Positions 15,613 through 24,587 of a stretch of DNA of 64,000 nucleotides are shown here, piece after piece. The notes beneath the pieces were generated by a model. It had not been told where the DNA came from and did no database searches. It saw nothing but the letters and a program-made list of their open reading frames with translations. This stretch comes from Streptomyces litmocidini (GTDB lineage Bacteria > Actinomycetota > Actinomycetes > Streptomycetales > Streptomycetaceae), in the NCBI RefSeq assembly GCF_014649755.1, contig NZ_BMTQ01000016.1:62001-126000 (forward strand). Direction: 5' to 3'. Numbering within the stretch: position 1 is the stretch's first letter; the number at the start of each line of letters is the position of its first letter. The position numbers and the translations under genes were made by a program.

Positions 15613-16634
15613 TGCTGTCGATCGAGGACGCGACCGTACGGTTCGGGGAGCGGGCCGTGCTCGACGCCGTGGACCTGGACGTCGCCGAGCACGAGATCGT
15701 GTGCGTGCTCGGCCCGAGCGGCAGCGGCAAGTCCACGCTGCTGCGGGCCGTCGCCGGGCTCCAGCCGCTCGACGGGGGCCGGGTGCTGCTCGGCGGCGCC
15801 GACCAGGCCGGGGTGCCGGTGCACCGGCGGGGCGTCGGCCTGATGTTCCAGGACCACCAGCTCTTCCCGCAGCGGGACGTCGGCGGAAACGTCTCCTTCG
15901 GGCTCCGCACGCGGGGCGCGGGGAAGGCCGAGACGGCGGAGCGGGTGCGGGAACTGCTCGACCTCGTCGGCCTGCCCGGCGCCGAGCGGCGGTCCGTCGC
16001 CGCGCTGTCCGGCGGCGAGCAGCAGCGGGTGGCGCTCGCCCGCGCGCTGGCGCCCCGGCCCCGGCTCCTGATGCTCGACGAACCGCTCGGCCAGCTCGAC
16101 CGGGGCCTGCGGGAGCGGCTCGTGGTGGAGCTGCGGCAGCTCTTCGGGCGGCTCGGGACGACGGTCCTCGCCGTCACCCACGACCAGGGCGAGGCCTTCG
16201 CGCTCGCCGACCGGCTCGTGGTCATGCGGGACGGGCGGGTCGCCCAGTCGGGTGCGCCGGTGGACGTGTGGCGGCGGCCCGCGTCGGAGTTCGTGGCACG
16301 GTTCCTGGGCTTCGACAACGTGGTGGCGGCGCGGGTGACCGGCACGGTCGCGCAGACCGTGTGGGGGAAGGTCCCGGTCCCGGACGGCTCGCCGGAGGGG
16401 GAGCGGCGGCTCCTCGTCCGCCCGGGCGGGGTGCGGCTCGTGGAGGACGGTCCGGCCTGGACGGTGGAGTCCCGGACCTTCCGGGGCAGCCAGGTCGTCG
16501 TACGGCTCCGCCCGGCCGAGGGGCCCGCCCTGGAGGCCGAGCTCCCGCTCCGGGAGGCGCCGGAGGAGGGCGCCGGGGTGGGCGTGGAGTTCCGGGCGGA
16601 GGACGTGGTGGTGCTGGAGGGCGGCGCTTCGTGA
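15612..16634 (+). CDS. thiQ: Thiamine ABC transporter ATP-binding protein
   Basis: The product is 340 residues. The ATPase domain has Walker A GPSGSGKST at about residues 35-43, a Q-loop MFQDHQLFPQ near 81, signature LSGGEQQRVALARAL near 133, Walker B LLMLDEPLGQLD near 153 and the switch His in AVTHDQGEA near 190. After residue 235 comes a TOBE-like regulatory domain, longer than the E. coli ThiQ of about 230 residues. It starts at the overlapped TGATG with thiP and completes the riboswitch-controlled thiBPQ operon. Confidence 0.92.
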   Translation: MLSIEDATVRFGERAVLDAVDLDVAEHEIVCVLGPSGSGKSTLLRAVAGLQPLDGGRVLLGGADQAGVPVHRRGVGLMFQDHQLFPQRDVGGNVSFGLRTRGAGKAETAERVRELLDLVGLPGAERRSVAALSGGEQQRVALARALAPRPRLLMLDEPLGQLDRGLRERLVVELRQLFGRLGTTVLAVTHDQGEAFALADRLVVMRDGRVAQSGAPVDVWRRPASEFVARFLGFDNVVAARVTGTVAQTVWGKVPVPDGSPEGERRLLVRPGGVRLVEDGPAWTVESRTFRGSQVVVRLRPAEGPALEAELPLREAPEEGAGVGVEFRAEDVVVLEGGAS

Positions 16635-16724
16635 CCTCGTGGCCCGGGGGCGATGAGTTTTCGCCGCCCGGGGAGTCTCCCGGTTGTTCGTCTTCTTTCT
16701 GTCGACCGCACGGGAGGCACCACC

Positions 16725-17372
16725 ATGGCCCAGTTGCTCAGAGTCCAGAACTTCATGGTCTCGTCCGACGGATTCGGTACCGGGGAGGGCCAGAGTCTGG
16801 AACGGCCGTTCGGGCACGCGGATCCCGGAGAGATGTTCTCCTGGGCGGGGGCCACGGCGAGCTGGCCGAACCGCACCGATCCCGGCGGCAGCCGTGGCCT
16901 CGACGACTACTTCACGCGGGACTTCTCGCGGAACATCGGCGCCGAGATCATGGGCCGCAACAAGTTCGGTCCGCAGCGCGGGCCCTGGCGGGACGAGGAG
17001 TGGCGCGGCTGGTGGGGTGACGAGCCGCCGTTCCGCACGCCGGTGTTCGTGCTGACCCACCACCCGCGCCCCTCGTTCACGCTCTCCGACACCACGTTCC
17101 ACTTCGTCGACGCCGACCCCGCCACGGCCCTCGGGATGGCGCGGGAGGCGGCGGGGGGCAAGGACGTCCGCCTCGGCGGCGGGGCCACCACCATCCGGGA
17201 GTTCCTCGACGCCGACCTCGTCGACACCCTGCACGTCGCGGTGTCGCCGGTGAAGCTCGGGGCGGGGGTGCGGCTCTGGGACTCGCCCGACGAGCTGCTC
17301 GACCGCTTCCACCGCGACGTCGTGCCCAGCCCGGGCGGCAAGGTCACGCACCACGTCTACTGGAGGAAGTGA
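16725..17372 (+). CDS. RibD C-terminal/dihydrofolate-reductase-fold protein
   Basis: The product is 215 residues of the DHFR-like RibD_C family often annotated as dihydrofolate reductase family proteins. It begins LLRVQNFMVSSDGF, with a conserved DPGEMFSWAGAT stretch, MGRNKFGP near residue 71 and the NADPH-loop GGGATTIREFLDADLVD near 150. GGGAGG at 16712-16717 sits upstream of the ATG at 16725; an in-frame start at 16653 lacks a ribosome site. The substrate is unknown; these proteins are flavin or pteridine reductase relatives and are not the essential folate DHFR. It may be co-transcribed with thiBPQ, but an imperfect GC hairpin lies between. Confidence 0.88.
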   Translation: MAQLLRVQNFMVSSDGFGTGEGQSLERPFGHADPGEMFSWAGATASWPNRTDPGGSRGLDDYFTRDFSRNIGAEIMGRNKFGPQRGPWRDEEWRGWWGDEPPFRTPVFVLTHHPRPSFTLSDTTFHFVDADPATALGMAREAAGGKDVRLGGGATTIREFLDADLVDTLHVAVSPVKLGAGVRLWDSPDELLDRFHRDVVPSPGGKVTHHVYWRK

Positions 17373-17512
17373 CGGCCGGCCCGCACCGGCCGCACGCCCT
17401 CCGGGTGGCCCGGGCGGGGGCGGCGCCCGCGGCGTGCAGCGGCGACCGGGCGAGCGCGGCGGGGCCCGCCCAGGACGGCCACGCGGCCGGGAGGGCCTTC
17501 GGCGTCATGGTC

Positions 17513-17535
17513 CGGGCCTTCCGCCGGAAGGCCCG
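17513..17535. terminator. Bidirectional hairpin between convergent genes
   Basis: CGGGCCTTCC and GGAAGGCCCG form a perfect 10-base-pair stem with a three-base loop in the 214-base gap between the RibD-like gene and the LOG-like gene. It could stop transcription from both sides. Confidence 0.65.
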
Positions 17536-17586
17536 TGCGGGCGGCGGCCCCGGGGCGCGTCCGTCTCCGCCGCGCGGGGAGAGCGA

Positions 17587-18723
17587 CTACTTCCCGAGGC
17601 GCTCCAGCGCCTCCGGGGCCTCGTCGACCGAGTCCACCAGGGCGATCCGGGACGCCATCGGGCGGTCGGCGGCGAGGGCCTCCAGGAGGGGCCAGGCCGG
17701 GAGGCGGGCGGTCCAGTGGGCGCGGTTCACCAGGACCATCGGGGCCGGGGCGCCCCGGGAGCCGTAGTAGTTCGGGGTCGCGTCGTCGAAGATCTCCTGG
17801 ACCGTGCCCGCCGCGCCCGGCAGGAAGACGATGCCCGCCGTCGAGCGGGCCAGGAGGCCGTCCTCGCGGGTGGCGTTGACGAAGTACTTGGCGATGTGGC
17901 CGGCGAAGGGGTTCGGCGGCTCGTGGCCGTAGAACCAGGTGGGGATGCCGACCGAGTCCCCGCCGCCCGGCCACCGGACCCGGACCGCGAAGGCGGCGCG
18001 GGCCCAGTCCGTCACCGACGGGGTGAAGGACGGGGCCCGGGCGAGCAGGTCGAGCGACGAGGCGAAGGCCGCGTCGTCGAAGGGGGCGAGGTACGCGCCG
18101 AGGTTCGCGGCCTCCATCGCGCCCGGTCCGCCGCCGGTCGCCACGGTCAGCCCGGCACGGGCCAGGGTCCTGCCGAGCCGGGCCGCGCCCGCGTACGCCT
18201 CCGTGCCCCGGCCCATCGCGTGTCCGCCCATGACGCCGACGACCCGGGCCCCGTCGAGGTGTTCGTCGAGGGCGTCGGAGACGGCGTCGTCGTGCAGGGA
18301 GCGGAGGATCGAGGAGAAGATGTCGCCGTCGGCCCTGGTCCGGCCGAACCAGGCGTACGCGCGCGCGTCCGGCGTCCCCTCGTACCCGGCGTCGGCGATC
18401 CCCTCGAAGAGTTCCTCGGGCGTGTAGAGCCGTGCCCGGTAGGGGTCGAAGGGCAGTTCGGGGACGGGCGGGAAGACGAGGGCCCCGTCGGCGCGGACCT
18501 TGGCGGCGGCCTCCGGCTCCATGGGGCAGCCGAGGAAGACGGCGTCGACGGTGACGGCGGAGAGCAGGGCGAAGGTCCGGTCGGTGAGGTCGACCGACTG
18601 GATCCGCAGCCCGGCGAGCGAGCGGGGCCGGGCGAGCGCCGCGTCGAACTCGGCGAGGGTGTGGATCTCGCGTCCGTGCCCGCGCGGTCCGAGTGGGCGG
18701 TGTGCCGGGGGGAGCGTCGCCAT
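17587..18723 (-). CDS. LOG/TIGR00730-like Rossmann-fold nucleotide-binding protein
   Basis: The product is 378 residues. Family signatures are GGGPGAMEAANLGAY near residue 197 and PGAAGTVQEIF near 304, a variant of the LOG motif PGGXGTXXE in which the second Gly is Ala. Known relatives hydrolyse nucleoside 5'-monophosphates (cytokinin-activating LOG) or are misannotated lysine decarboxylases. This protein is nearly twice the size of a typical LOG, with about 160 extra N-terminal residues including a VFLGCPMEPEAAAKV segment, as in a larger bacterial subgroup. The catalytic Glu and Arg region is present, but activity is not certain. It faces the RibD-like gene tail to tail. Confidence 0.85.
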   Translation of the reverse strand: MATLPPAHRPLGPRGHGREIHTLAEFDAALARPRSLAGLRIQSVDLTDRTFALLSAVTVDAVFLGCPMEPEAAAKVRADGALVFPPVPELPFDPYRARLYTPEELFEGIADAGYEGTPDARAYAWFGRTRADGDIFSSILRSLHDDAVSDALDEHLDGARVVGVMGGHAMGRGTEAYAGAARLGRTLARAGLTVATGGGPGAMEAANLGAYLAPFDDAAFASSLDLLARAPSFTPSVTDWARAAFAVRVRWPGGGDSVGIPTWFYGHEPPNPFAGHIAKYFVNATREDGLLARSTAGIVFLPGAAGTVQEIFDDATPNYYGSRGAPAPMVLVNRAHWTARLPAWPLLEALAADRPMASRIALVDSVDEAPEALERLGK

Positions 18724-18822
18724 GGGCCCACGATAGGGGCCACCACGGCGGGAGGCCCCTCCGGCCCCTCGTGGGGGCGGCCCCGTGCGGGGAGCCCCGT
18801 GGGGAAGGTCCTGGGCGAACGG

Positions 18823-18864
18823 CCCCGTGGGGGAGCCCCCGTGGGGGAGCCCCCGTGGGGGAGG
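18823..18864. repeat. Three 14-base tandem repeats with palindromic core
   Basis: CCCCGTGGGGGAGC occurs at 18823-18836 and 18837-18850, and once more with a final G at 18851-18864. Each unit contains CCCC-GTG-GGGG. Related half-units occur upstream from about 18771. The repeats fill the 256-base gap (18724-18979) between the LOG-like gene and the permease gene, where no coding sequence is supported. Confidence 0.75.
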
Positions 18865-18979
18865 GGTCCCGCACGCGGGCCGGCCCCCTTCGTGCGGGCG
18901 CGTCCCCGAGTGCGGGCGGGCTCCCCGGTACGGGCGGCCCCGACCCGTCGGCGGTGGTGCCGTCGGTGCCCCGGCCGCC

Positions 18980-20131
18980 TCAGCCCCTCAGCGGCAGCGC
19001 CGCCAGTTCCGCGACCACCCAGGTCAGGGGGAGGAAGACGATGAGCAGGGCGACGGCGCGCAACAGGGCCGCCGTGCGGAGGACGGTGGGCGGGGCGCCG
19101 ATGCGCACGAGCGCCTCGGTGGTGTGGGCGCGGCCCTGCCGGGACTCCAGTGCGGCCGTCAGGAGGGTGGCGGTGGTGCAGGCCAGGATCAGGGCCGCGC
19201 CGAGGCCGGTGAGCGGGCCGAAGGCCTCGGAGCCCCCGTCCGCCCCGTACAGCCGCGAGGCCGCGAGGAGGCCCGAGAACACCGCGCTGACCACCCCGAG
19301 CGGCCGGCCGATGCGGCGGGACTCGTCCATCAGGACGCGGCCCGCGAGGAGCCGGGTGGCGCCCGGCCGGACGGCCTGGAGGAGCCGGCCGCAGCCGTGT
19401 GCGAGGCCCGGCCCGGCCAGGGCGAGGCCCACGGCGGTGAGGGCCCAGCCGGCGAGGACGCCCGTCGGGTTGCCGTCGAAGCCGCCCGGCAGGGGGAGGC
19501 CGTTCCCGGAGCCGCTCCGGCTCGCGTACGTCTCGATCGCGAGGCCGACCGCGACCAGGGCGACCCCCCAGGGCAGCCCGGACGGCACCGTCTTCTCGAC
19601 GCCCTCCGGCGCGGCGGGCGCGATGCGGGGCCGCAGCGCCAGGCCGGCCGCCGTGGCGGCGGCGACGGGCAGGACGGCGAGCAGGGTGAGGGCGGCCGCG
19701 AGGGGGACCGGCTGGTCGGCGGCGAGGAGCCCGGCGGCCGCCCCGTCGAAGGGCAGGCCGGTGATGTCGCCGCGCAGGTGCAGGTAGAACAGGAGCGCGA
19801 CCGTGGAGCCGAGGGTGCAGGCGACGGCCGTCGAGGCGGCGGCGATCGCGGTGAGCCGGGCGGGGCCGAGGCCGACGGCGGAGAGCCCGGGGCGCGGCCG
19901 GGTGCTGGGGTCGGTGCGGGCCACGGCGACGGCGAACTGGACGGTGGCGGCCAGGGGGAGGAGGCACCAGAGGAGCCGCAGCACCGAGGCCGAGGACCGC
20001 TCCGGGTGCCCGACGGCGTATCCGAGGGTGCAGAGCAGGAGGAAGCCCACCCCCGCGGCCGCGGCGGCGACGAGGAGCCGGCGCGTCAGGACGAGGGGGT
20101 GGGTCCCGCGGACTAGACGGAGAGCGAGCAC
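18980..20131 (-). CDS. Integral membrane protein, permease partner of the adjacent ABC ATPase
   Basis: The product is 383 residues with about eight hydrophobic segments and loops of Arg and Pro. It starts at a GTG (VLALRLVRGTHPLVLTRRLL) that overlaps the 3' end of the upstream ATPase gene by 19 bases. That overlap is the main evidence for pairing, since no ABC permease family motif is recognised. The same frame stays open upstream to 20995, but the residues there are an Arg/Pro-rich out-of-frame copy of the ATPase gene. The organisation resembles an FtsX/MacB-style system, but neither a large extracellular loop nor an obvious FtsX domain is visible. The substrate is unknown. Confidence 0.82.
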   Translation of the reverse strand: MLALRLVRGTHPLVLTRRLLVAAAAAGVGFLLLCTLGYAVGHPERSSASVLRLLWCLLPLAATVQFAVAVARTDPSTRPRPGLSAVGLGPARLTAIAAASTAVACTLGSTVALLFYLHLRGDITGLPFDGAAAGLLAADQPVPLAAALTLLAVLPVAAATAAGLALRPRIAPAAPEGVEKTVPSGLPWGVALVAVGLAIETYASRSGSGNGLPLPGGFDGNPTGVLAGWALTAVGLALAGPGLAHGCGRLLQAVRPGATRLLAGRVLMDESRRIGRPLGVVSAVFSGLLAASRLYGADGGSEAFGPLTGLGAALILACTTATLLTAALESRQGRAHTTEALVRIGAPPTVLRTAALLRAVALLIVFLPLTWVVAELAALPLRG

Positions 20132-20841
20132 GCCGCGACGCCCTCCGCCCCTGTCGCCGGGGGTACCGCGGCGACCCTGCGTCCGTCGAGGAGGGCGACG
20201 GTGCGGTCGGCGAGCGCCGCGACCCCGTCGTCGTGGGTGGCCAGGAGCACGGTGATGCCGTGCGAGCGGGCCGCGGCCGTGAGGGTGCGCAGGACCTGCG
20301 CGCCGTCGGCCCGGTGCAGGGTGGCGGTCGGTTCGTCGGCGAAGAGGACCGACGGGGTGGTGACCAGGGCGCGGGCGATCGCGATGCGCTGGCGCTGCGA
20401 CTGGGTGAGGGCGTGCGGCCGCTTGCGGGCGCAGCCTCCGATGTCGAGGCGCTCCAGCCACTCCACGGCGGCGGTCTTCGCGGCCCGGTGGGAGGTGCCG
20501 CGGAGCAGCAGCGGCAGGGCGGCGTTCTCCCAGCCGGTGAGTTCGGGGACGAGGCCGGACTCGGGGTCGATCCAGCCGAAGCGGTCGCGCCGGAGCCGTT
20601 CGCGCTGGGCGGGGCCCAGGGTGTGCACGGGGGCGCTGTTGAACCAGACCTCGCCCTGCTGGGCGACGAGCTGGCCGGAGAGGCAGCGCAGGAGGGTGGT
20701 CTTGCCGCTGCCGCGGGGGCCGACGACGGCGAGGATCTCGCCTTCGCGGACGCCGAGGGAGACGCCGCTGAGCGCGTCCGAGCCGCCCAGGGCGCAGTGC
20801 AGGGAACGCGCCCAGAGCACGTCGTTGTCCGGTGGGGCCAT
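20113..20841 (-). CDS. ABC-type ATPase with degenerate Q-loop, signature and D-loop
   Basis: The product is 242 residues, MacB/LolD-like in outline. Walker A GPRGSGKTT (about residues 40-48) and Walker B VLFADEPTATLH (about 162-173) are intact, and the switch His is in LLATHDDG. Three other motifs diverge. The Q-loop reads FGWIDPES, where families have FVFQ, so the Gln is replaced. The signature reads LTQSQ instead of LSGGQ. The D-loop reads ATLH rather than SALD. The ATG at 20841 has GAGGTG seven bases upstream and is preferred to the in-frame 20916 start. It overlaps the membrane-protein gene by 19 bases, so the two are likely one transporter or mechanotransmission complex. Confidence 0.88.
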   Translation of the reverse strand: MAPPDNDVLWARSLHCALGGSDALSGVSLGVREGEILAVVGPRGSGKTTLLRCLSGQLVAQQGEVWFNSAPVHTLGPAQRERLRRDRFGWIDPESGLVPELTGWENAALPLLLRGTSHRAAKTAAVEWLERLDIGGCARKRPHALTQSQRQRIAIARALVTTPSVLFADEPTATLHRADGAQVLRTLTAAARSHGITVLLATHDDGVAALADRTVALLDGRRVAAVPPATGAEGVAACSLSV

Positions 20842-20956
20842 CGCGTACACCTCGATGTCGGATCCGATACTGCCTACCCCCGTCCGGGGGAGCGAAGGGA
20901 CGGGCCTGTCGGTCACTCGGCACCGTAAGGATCCATATCCGGTTGTACGGACAGCA

Positions 20957-21007
20957 CACGGCCCGGGCCGCCGCCATCCACTCGGATGGCGGCACGCCCG
21001 GGCCGTG
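20957..21007. terminator. Long hairpin downstream of the class III aminotransferase
   Basis: Two stacked perfect stems form the element: 12 base pairs (20957-20968 with 20996-21007) and 10 base pairs (20970-20979 with 20984-20993), with a small internal loop and the apical loop ACTC. It lies between the 3' end of the minus-strand aminotransferase and the start of the minus-strand ATPase gene. Confidence 0.82.
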
Positions 21008-21073
21008 GGGTCACGCCGTGAGGGCGGCGTGATGCTGGGGGACCGCCGTGGTTCGGTCCTTGCAGCTCCGTGC

Positions 21074-22453
21074 TTACAGCTTGGTCCACGCCTCGGTGAG
21101 CACCGAGCGCAGGATTCCCTCGATCTCGTCGAAGGTGCCCTGGTCGGCGATCAGCGGCGGGGCCAGCTGGATGACCGGGTCGCCACGGTCGTCGGCACGG
21201 CAGTACAGGCCGTTGTCGAACAGCGCCTTGGAGAGGAAGCCGTACAGGACGCGCTCGGTCTCCTCGTCCGTGAAGGACTCCTTGGTGGCCTTGTCCTTGA
21301 CGAGCTCGATGCCGTAGAAGAAGCCGTTGCCGCGGACGTCGCCGACGATCGGCAGGTCGTGCAGCTTCTGCAGCGTCGAGAAGAAGTTGCCCTCCTGGTC
21401 CAGCACGTGCTGGTTCAGGCCCTCCTTGTCGAAGATGTCGAGGTTCGCCAGGGCCACGGCCGAGGAGACCGGGTGGCCGCCGAAGGTGTAGCCGTGCAGG
21501 AAGGTGTTGTCGCCCTTGTAGAACGGCTCCGCGATGCGGTCCGAGACGATGCAGGCGCCGATCGGGGAGTAGCCCGAGGTCATGCCCTTGGCGCAGGTGA
21601 TCATGTCCGGCACGTAGCCGAACTTGTCACAGGCGAACATCGTGCCGAGGCGGCCGAAGGCGCAGATCGTCTCGTCGGAGACGAGCAGCACGTCGTACTG
21701 GTCGCAGATCTCGCGGACGCGCTGGAAGTAGCCGGGCGGCGGCGGGAAGCAGCCACCGGCGTTCTGCACCGGCTCCAGGAAGACGGCCGCGACGGTCTCG
21801 GGGCCCTCGAAGAGGATCTGCTGCTCGATCTGGTCGGCGGCCCAGCGGCCGAAGGCCTCGGGGTCGTCGCCGTGGATCGGGGCGCGGTAGATGTTGGTGT
21901 TCGGCACCTTGTGCGCGCCGGGGACCAGCGGCTCGAAGGGGGCCTTGAGGGCCGGGAGGCCGGTGATGGACAGGGCGCCCTGCGGGGTGCCGTGGTAGGC
22001 GACCGCACGCGAGATGACCTTGTACTTGGTGTGCTTGCCCTGCAGCTTGAAGTACTGCTTGGCGAGCTTCCAGGCGGTCTCGACGGCCTCGCCGCCACCG
22101 GTGGTGAAGAAGACCTTGTTGAGGTCGCCCGGGGCGTAGTCCGCGAGGCGCTCGGCGAGCTCGACGGCCTTGGGGTGCGCGTACGACCACACGGGGAAGA
22201 ACGCGAGTTCCTTGGCCTGGTTGTACGCGACCTCGGCCAGCTCCTGGCGGCCGTGTCCGGCGTTGACCACGAAGAGACCCGCGAGACCGTCGAGGTAGCG
22301 CTTGCCCTTGTCGTCGAAGATGTAGGTGCCCTCACCACGCACGATGGTGGGAACGGGCGAGTTCTCGTACGACGACATGCGGGTGAAGTGCATCCACAGG
22401 TGGTCGTAGGCGGTCTTGGAGAGGTCCTGGGTCACGGTTATCGAGTTCCCCAC
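21074..22453 (-). CDS. Class III PLP-dependent aminotransferase, probably polyamine/diamine type
   Basis: The product is 459 residues. The PLP fold shows FFTTGGGEAVETAWKLAKQY near residue 103, VSDETICAFGRLG near 246 (Asp to the PLP ring nitrogen) and the Schiff-base Lys in ITCAKGMTSGYSP near 275. It belongs to the streptomycete group annotated as putrescine or diamine aminotransferases and lies beside an Lrp regulator and aldehyde dehydrogenase, consistent with amine catabolism. Start choice: GTG 22453 overlaps the Lrp gene by 16 bases and gives the length of known relatives; GTG 22435, six codons in, has a GGGGA farther upstream. It is probably co-transcribed with the Lrp gene. Confidence 0.92.
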   Translation of the reverse strand: MGNSITVTQDLSKTAYDHLWMHFTRMSSYENSPVPTIVRGEGTYIFDDKGKRYLDGLAGLFVVNAGHGRQELAEVAYNQAKELAFFPVWSYAHPKAVELAERLADYAPGDLNKVFFTTGGGEAVETAWKLAKQYFKLQGKHTKYKVISRAVAYHGTPQGALSITGLPALKAPFEPLVPGAHKVPNTNIYRAPIHGDDPEAFGRWAADQIEQQILFEGPETVAAVFLEPVQNAGGCFPPPPGYFQRVREICDQYDVLLVSDETICAFGRLGTMFACDKFGYVPDMITCAKGMTSGYSPIGACIVSDRIAEPFYKGDNTFLHGYTFGGHPVSSAVALANLDIFDKEGLNQHVLDQEGNFFSTLQKLHDLPIVGDVRGNGFFYGIELVKDKATKESFTDEETERVLYGFLSKALFDNGLYCRADDRGDPVIQLAPPLIADQGTFDEIEGILRSVLTEAWTKL

Positions 22454-22944
22454 ATATAGGTCTGCTTCTTGAGCTTGAGGTAGACGAAGCTCTCGGTGGA
22501 GCGCACGCCGGGGAGGGTGCGGATGCGCTTGTTGATCACATCCAGCAGGTGATCGTCGTCCTCGCAGACGATCTCCACCATCAGGTCGAAGGAGCCCGCG
22601 GTCATCACCACGTACTCGCACTCGGCCATGGCCGTCAGTGCCTCCGCGACCGGATCCAGGTCACCCTCGACGTTGATGCCGACCATCGCCTGCCGTCGGA
22701 AACCCACGGTGAGGGGGTCGGTGACGGCGACGATCTGCATGACGCCCTGGTCGAGCAGCTTCTGGACGCGCTGCCTCACGGCCGCTTCGGAGAGGCCGAC
22801 GGCCTTTCCGATGGCGGCGTAGGGGCGGCGGCCGTCCTCCTGGAGCTGCTTGATGATCGCCAGGGAGACGGCGTCGATCGTCGGGGACGAACCGGTTCCG
22901 GTTCTGGGGTCTGTGCTTCGACTGGCCACGACTTCACTGTGCAC
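22438..22944 (-). CDS. Lrp/AsnC family regulator of the amine catabolism genes
   Basis: The product is 168 residues. The helix-turn-helix occupies about residues 24-70 (LAIIKQLQEDGRRPYAAIGK, then LSEAAVRQRVQKLLDQG). The C-terminal RAM ligand-binding domain follows (VGINVEGDLDPVAEAL, then FDLMVEIVCEDDDHLLDVI). The GTG at 22944 gives the N-terminus seen in relatives (VHSEVVASRS); the in-frame 23007 extension was rejected. It is divergent from the aldehyde dehydrogenase at 23135, with a 190-base gap holding both promoters, and overlaps the aminotransferase. It likely controls both in response to an amino acid or amine. Confidence 0.92.
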   Translation of the reverse strand: MHSEVVASRSTDPRTGTGSSPTIDAVSLAIIKQLQEDGRRPYAAIGKAVGLSEAAVRQRVQKLLDQGVMQIVAVTDPLTVGFRRQAMVGINVEGDLDPVAEALTAMAECEYVVMTAGSFDLMVEIVCEDDDHLLDVINKRIRTLPGVRSTESFVYLKLKKQTYMWGTR

Positions 22945-23134
22945 CGAGATTGTCAGTCGTGCAAGCCCGAACTGATGAAATTCGTTGTGAAGCGCTCTCG
23001 ATCTCACCGAATCCGAAGTTGAGGGGGGTCGGGGCTGTTGAAAGCGTCAGTGAAGCGATTAGGCTGGGGTGTCTCGCCCATCGGGACACCGCACGAAGGT
23101 GTGCGAAGACAGAACGTGACAGGAGGGGTGGCAA

Positions 23135-24571
23135 GTGACCACCGAGCTGCGCCGGCTGCGTAACTACATCAACGGGGAGTTCCGCGACGCGGCCGACGGC
23201 CGCACCATCGACGTGGTCAACCCGGCCACCGGTGAGGTGTACGCCACCTCCCCGCTTTCGGGACAGGCCGACGTCGACGCCGCCATGGAGGCCGCCGCGG
23301 CCGCCTTCCCCGCCTGGCGTGACAGCACGCCGTCCGAGCGCCAGAAGGTGCTCCTCAAGATCGCGGACGCGTTCGAGGAGCGCGCCGAGGACCTCATCGC
23401 CGCCGAGGTGCTGAACACCGGCAAGCCGACCGCCCTCGTCGCGAGCGAGGAGATCCCGCCGATGGTGGACCAGATCCGCTTCTTCGCCGGTGCCGCCCGG
23501 CTGCTCGAGGGCCGCTCGGCCGGCGAGTACATGGAGGGCATGACCTCCATCGTCCGCCGCGAGCCGGTCGGCGTCTGCGCGCAGGTCGCGCCGTGGAACT
23601 ACCCGATGATGATGGCCGTGTGGAAGTTCGCCCCGGCGCTCGCCGCGGGCAACACCGTCGTCCTCAAGCCCTCGGACACGACCCCCGCGTCGACCGTCCT
23701 GATGGCCGAGATCATCGGTCGGATCGTCCCCAAGGGCGTCTTCAACGTCGTCTGCGGCGACCGCGAGACGGGCAAGGCCATGGTCGAGCACCCGACCCCG
23801 GCGATGGCCTCCATCACCGGCTCGGTCCGCGCCGGCATGCAGGTCGCCGAGTCGGCGGCCAAGGACGTCAAGCGCGTCCACCTGGAGCTGGGCGGCAAGG
23901 CCCCGGTCGTCGTCTTCGAGGACACCGACATCGAGAAGGCCGTCGAGGACATCTCGGTCGCCGGCTTCTTCAACGCCGGCCAGGACTGCACGGCCGCGAC
24001 CCGCGTCCTCGTGCACGAGTCCATCCACGACGAGTTCGTCGCCGCCCTCGCCAAGGCCGCCGCCGAGACGAAGACCGGTCAGCCGGACGACGAGGACGTG
24101 CTGTACGGCCCGCTCAACAACGCCAACCAGCTGAAGCAGGTCGCCGGCTTCATCGACCGCCTCCCGGCCCACGCCAAGGTCGAGGCCGGCGGCCACCGCG
24201 TCGGCGACAAGGGCTACTTCTACGCCCCGACCGTCGTCTCCGGCCTCAAGCAGGACGACGAGATCGTGCAGAACGAGGTCTTCGGCCCGGTCATCACCGT
24301 CCAGTCCTTCACGGACGAGGCCCAGGCCCTGGAGTTCGCGAACGGCGTAGAGTACGCCCTCGCCTCCTCCGTCTGGACCAAGGACCACGCGCGCGCGATG
24401 CGCATGTCCAAGGCCCTCGACTTCGGCTGCGTGTGGATCAACACCCACATCCCGCTCGTCGCCGAGATGCCCCACGGCGGCTACAAGAAGTCCGGCTACG
24501 GCAAGGACCTCTCCGCCTACGGCTTCGAGGACTACACGCGCATCAAGCACGTCATGACCTCCCTGGGCTGA
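23135..24571 (+). CDS. NAD(P)-dependent aminobutyraldehyde-type dehydrogenase
   Basis: The product is 478 residues. Aldehyde dehydrogenase motifs are all present: the PWNYPMMMAVWKFAPAL segment near 151, ITGSVRAGMQVAE near 228, catalytic Glu in HLELGGKAPVV near 249 and the nucleophilic Cys in NAGQDCTAATRV near 284. A GHRVGDKGYFYAPTV stretch and the C-terminal SGYGKDLSAYGFEDYTRIKHV are typical of gamma-aminobutyraldehyde dehydrogenases. The GTG follows AGGAGGGG at 23121-23128. It is divergent from the Lrp regulator. A paralogue at 34162 shares the same core and C-terminal signature, so the two may act on different aminoaldehydes. Confidence 0.93.
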   Translation: MTTELRRLRNYINGEFRDAADGRTIDVVNPATGEVYATSPLSGQADVDAAMEAAAAAFPAWRDSTPSERQKVLLKIADAFEERAEDLIAAEVLNTGKPTALVASEEIPPMVDQIRFFAGAARLLEGRSAGEYMEGMTSIVRREPVGVCAQVAPWNYPMMMAVWKFAPALAAGNTVVLKPSDTTPASTVLMAEIIGRIVPKGVFNVVCGDRETGKAMVEHPTPAMASITGSVRAGMQVAESAAKDVKRVHLELGGKAPVVVFEDTDIEKAVEDISVAGFFNAGQDCTAATRVLVHESIHDEFVAALAKAAAETKTGQPDDEDVLYGPLNNANQLKQVAGFIDRLPAHAKVEAGGHRVGDKGYFYAPTVVSGLKQDDEIVQNEVFGPVITVQSFTDEAQALEFANGVEYALASSVWTKDHARAMRMSKALDFGCVWINTHIPLVAEMPHGGYKKSGYGKDLSAYGFEDYTRIKHVMTSLG

Positions 24572-24587
24572 TCCCGCCCCGGACCCC

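Noticed and set aside
20132..20995. N-terminal extension of the membrane protein at 18980
   Set aside because: Residues are a shifted copy of the ATPase gene, with no membrane character.
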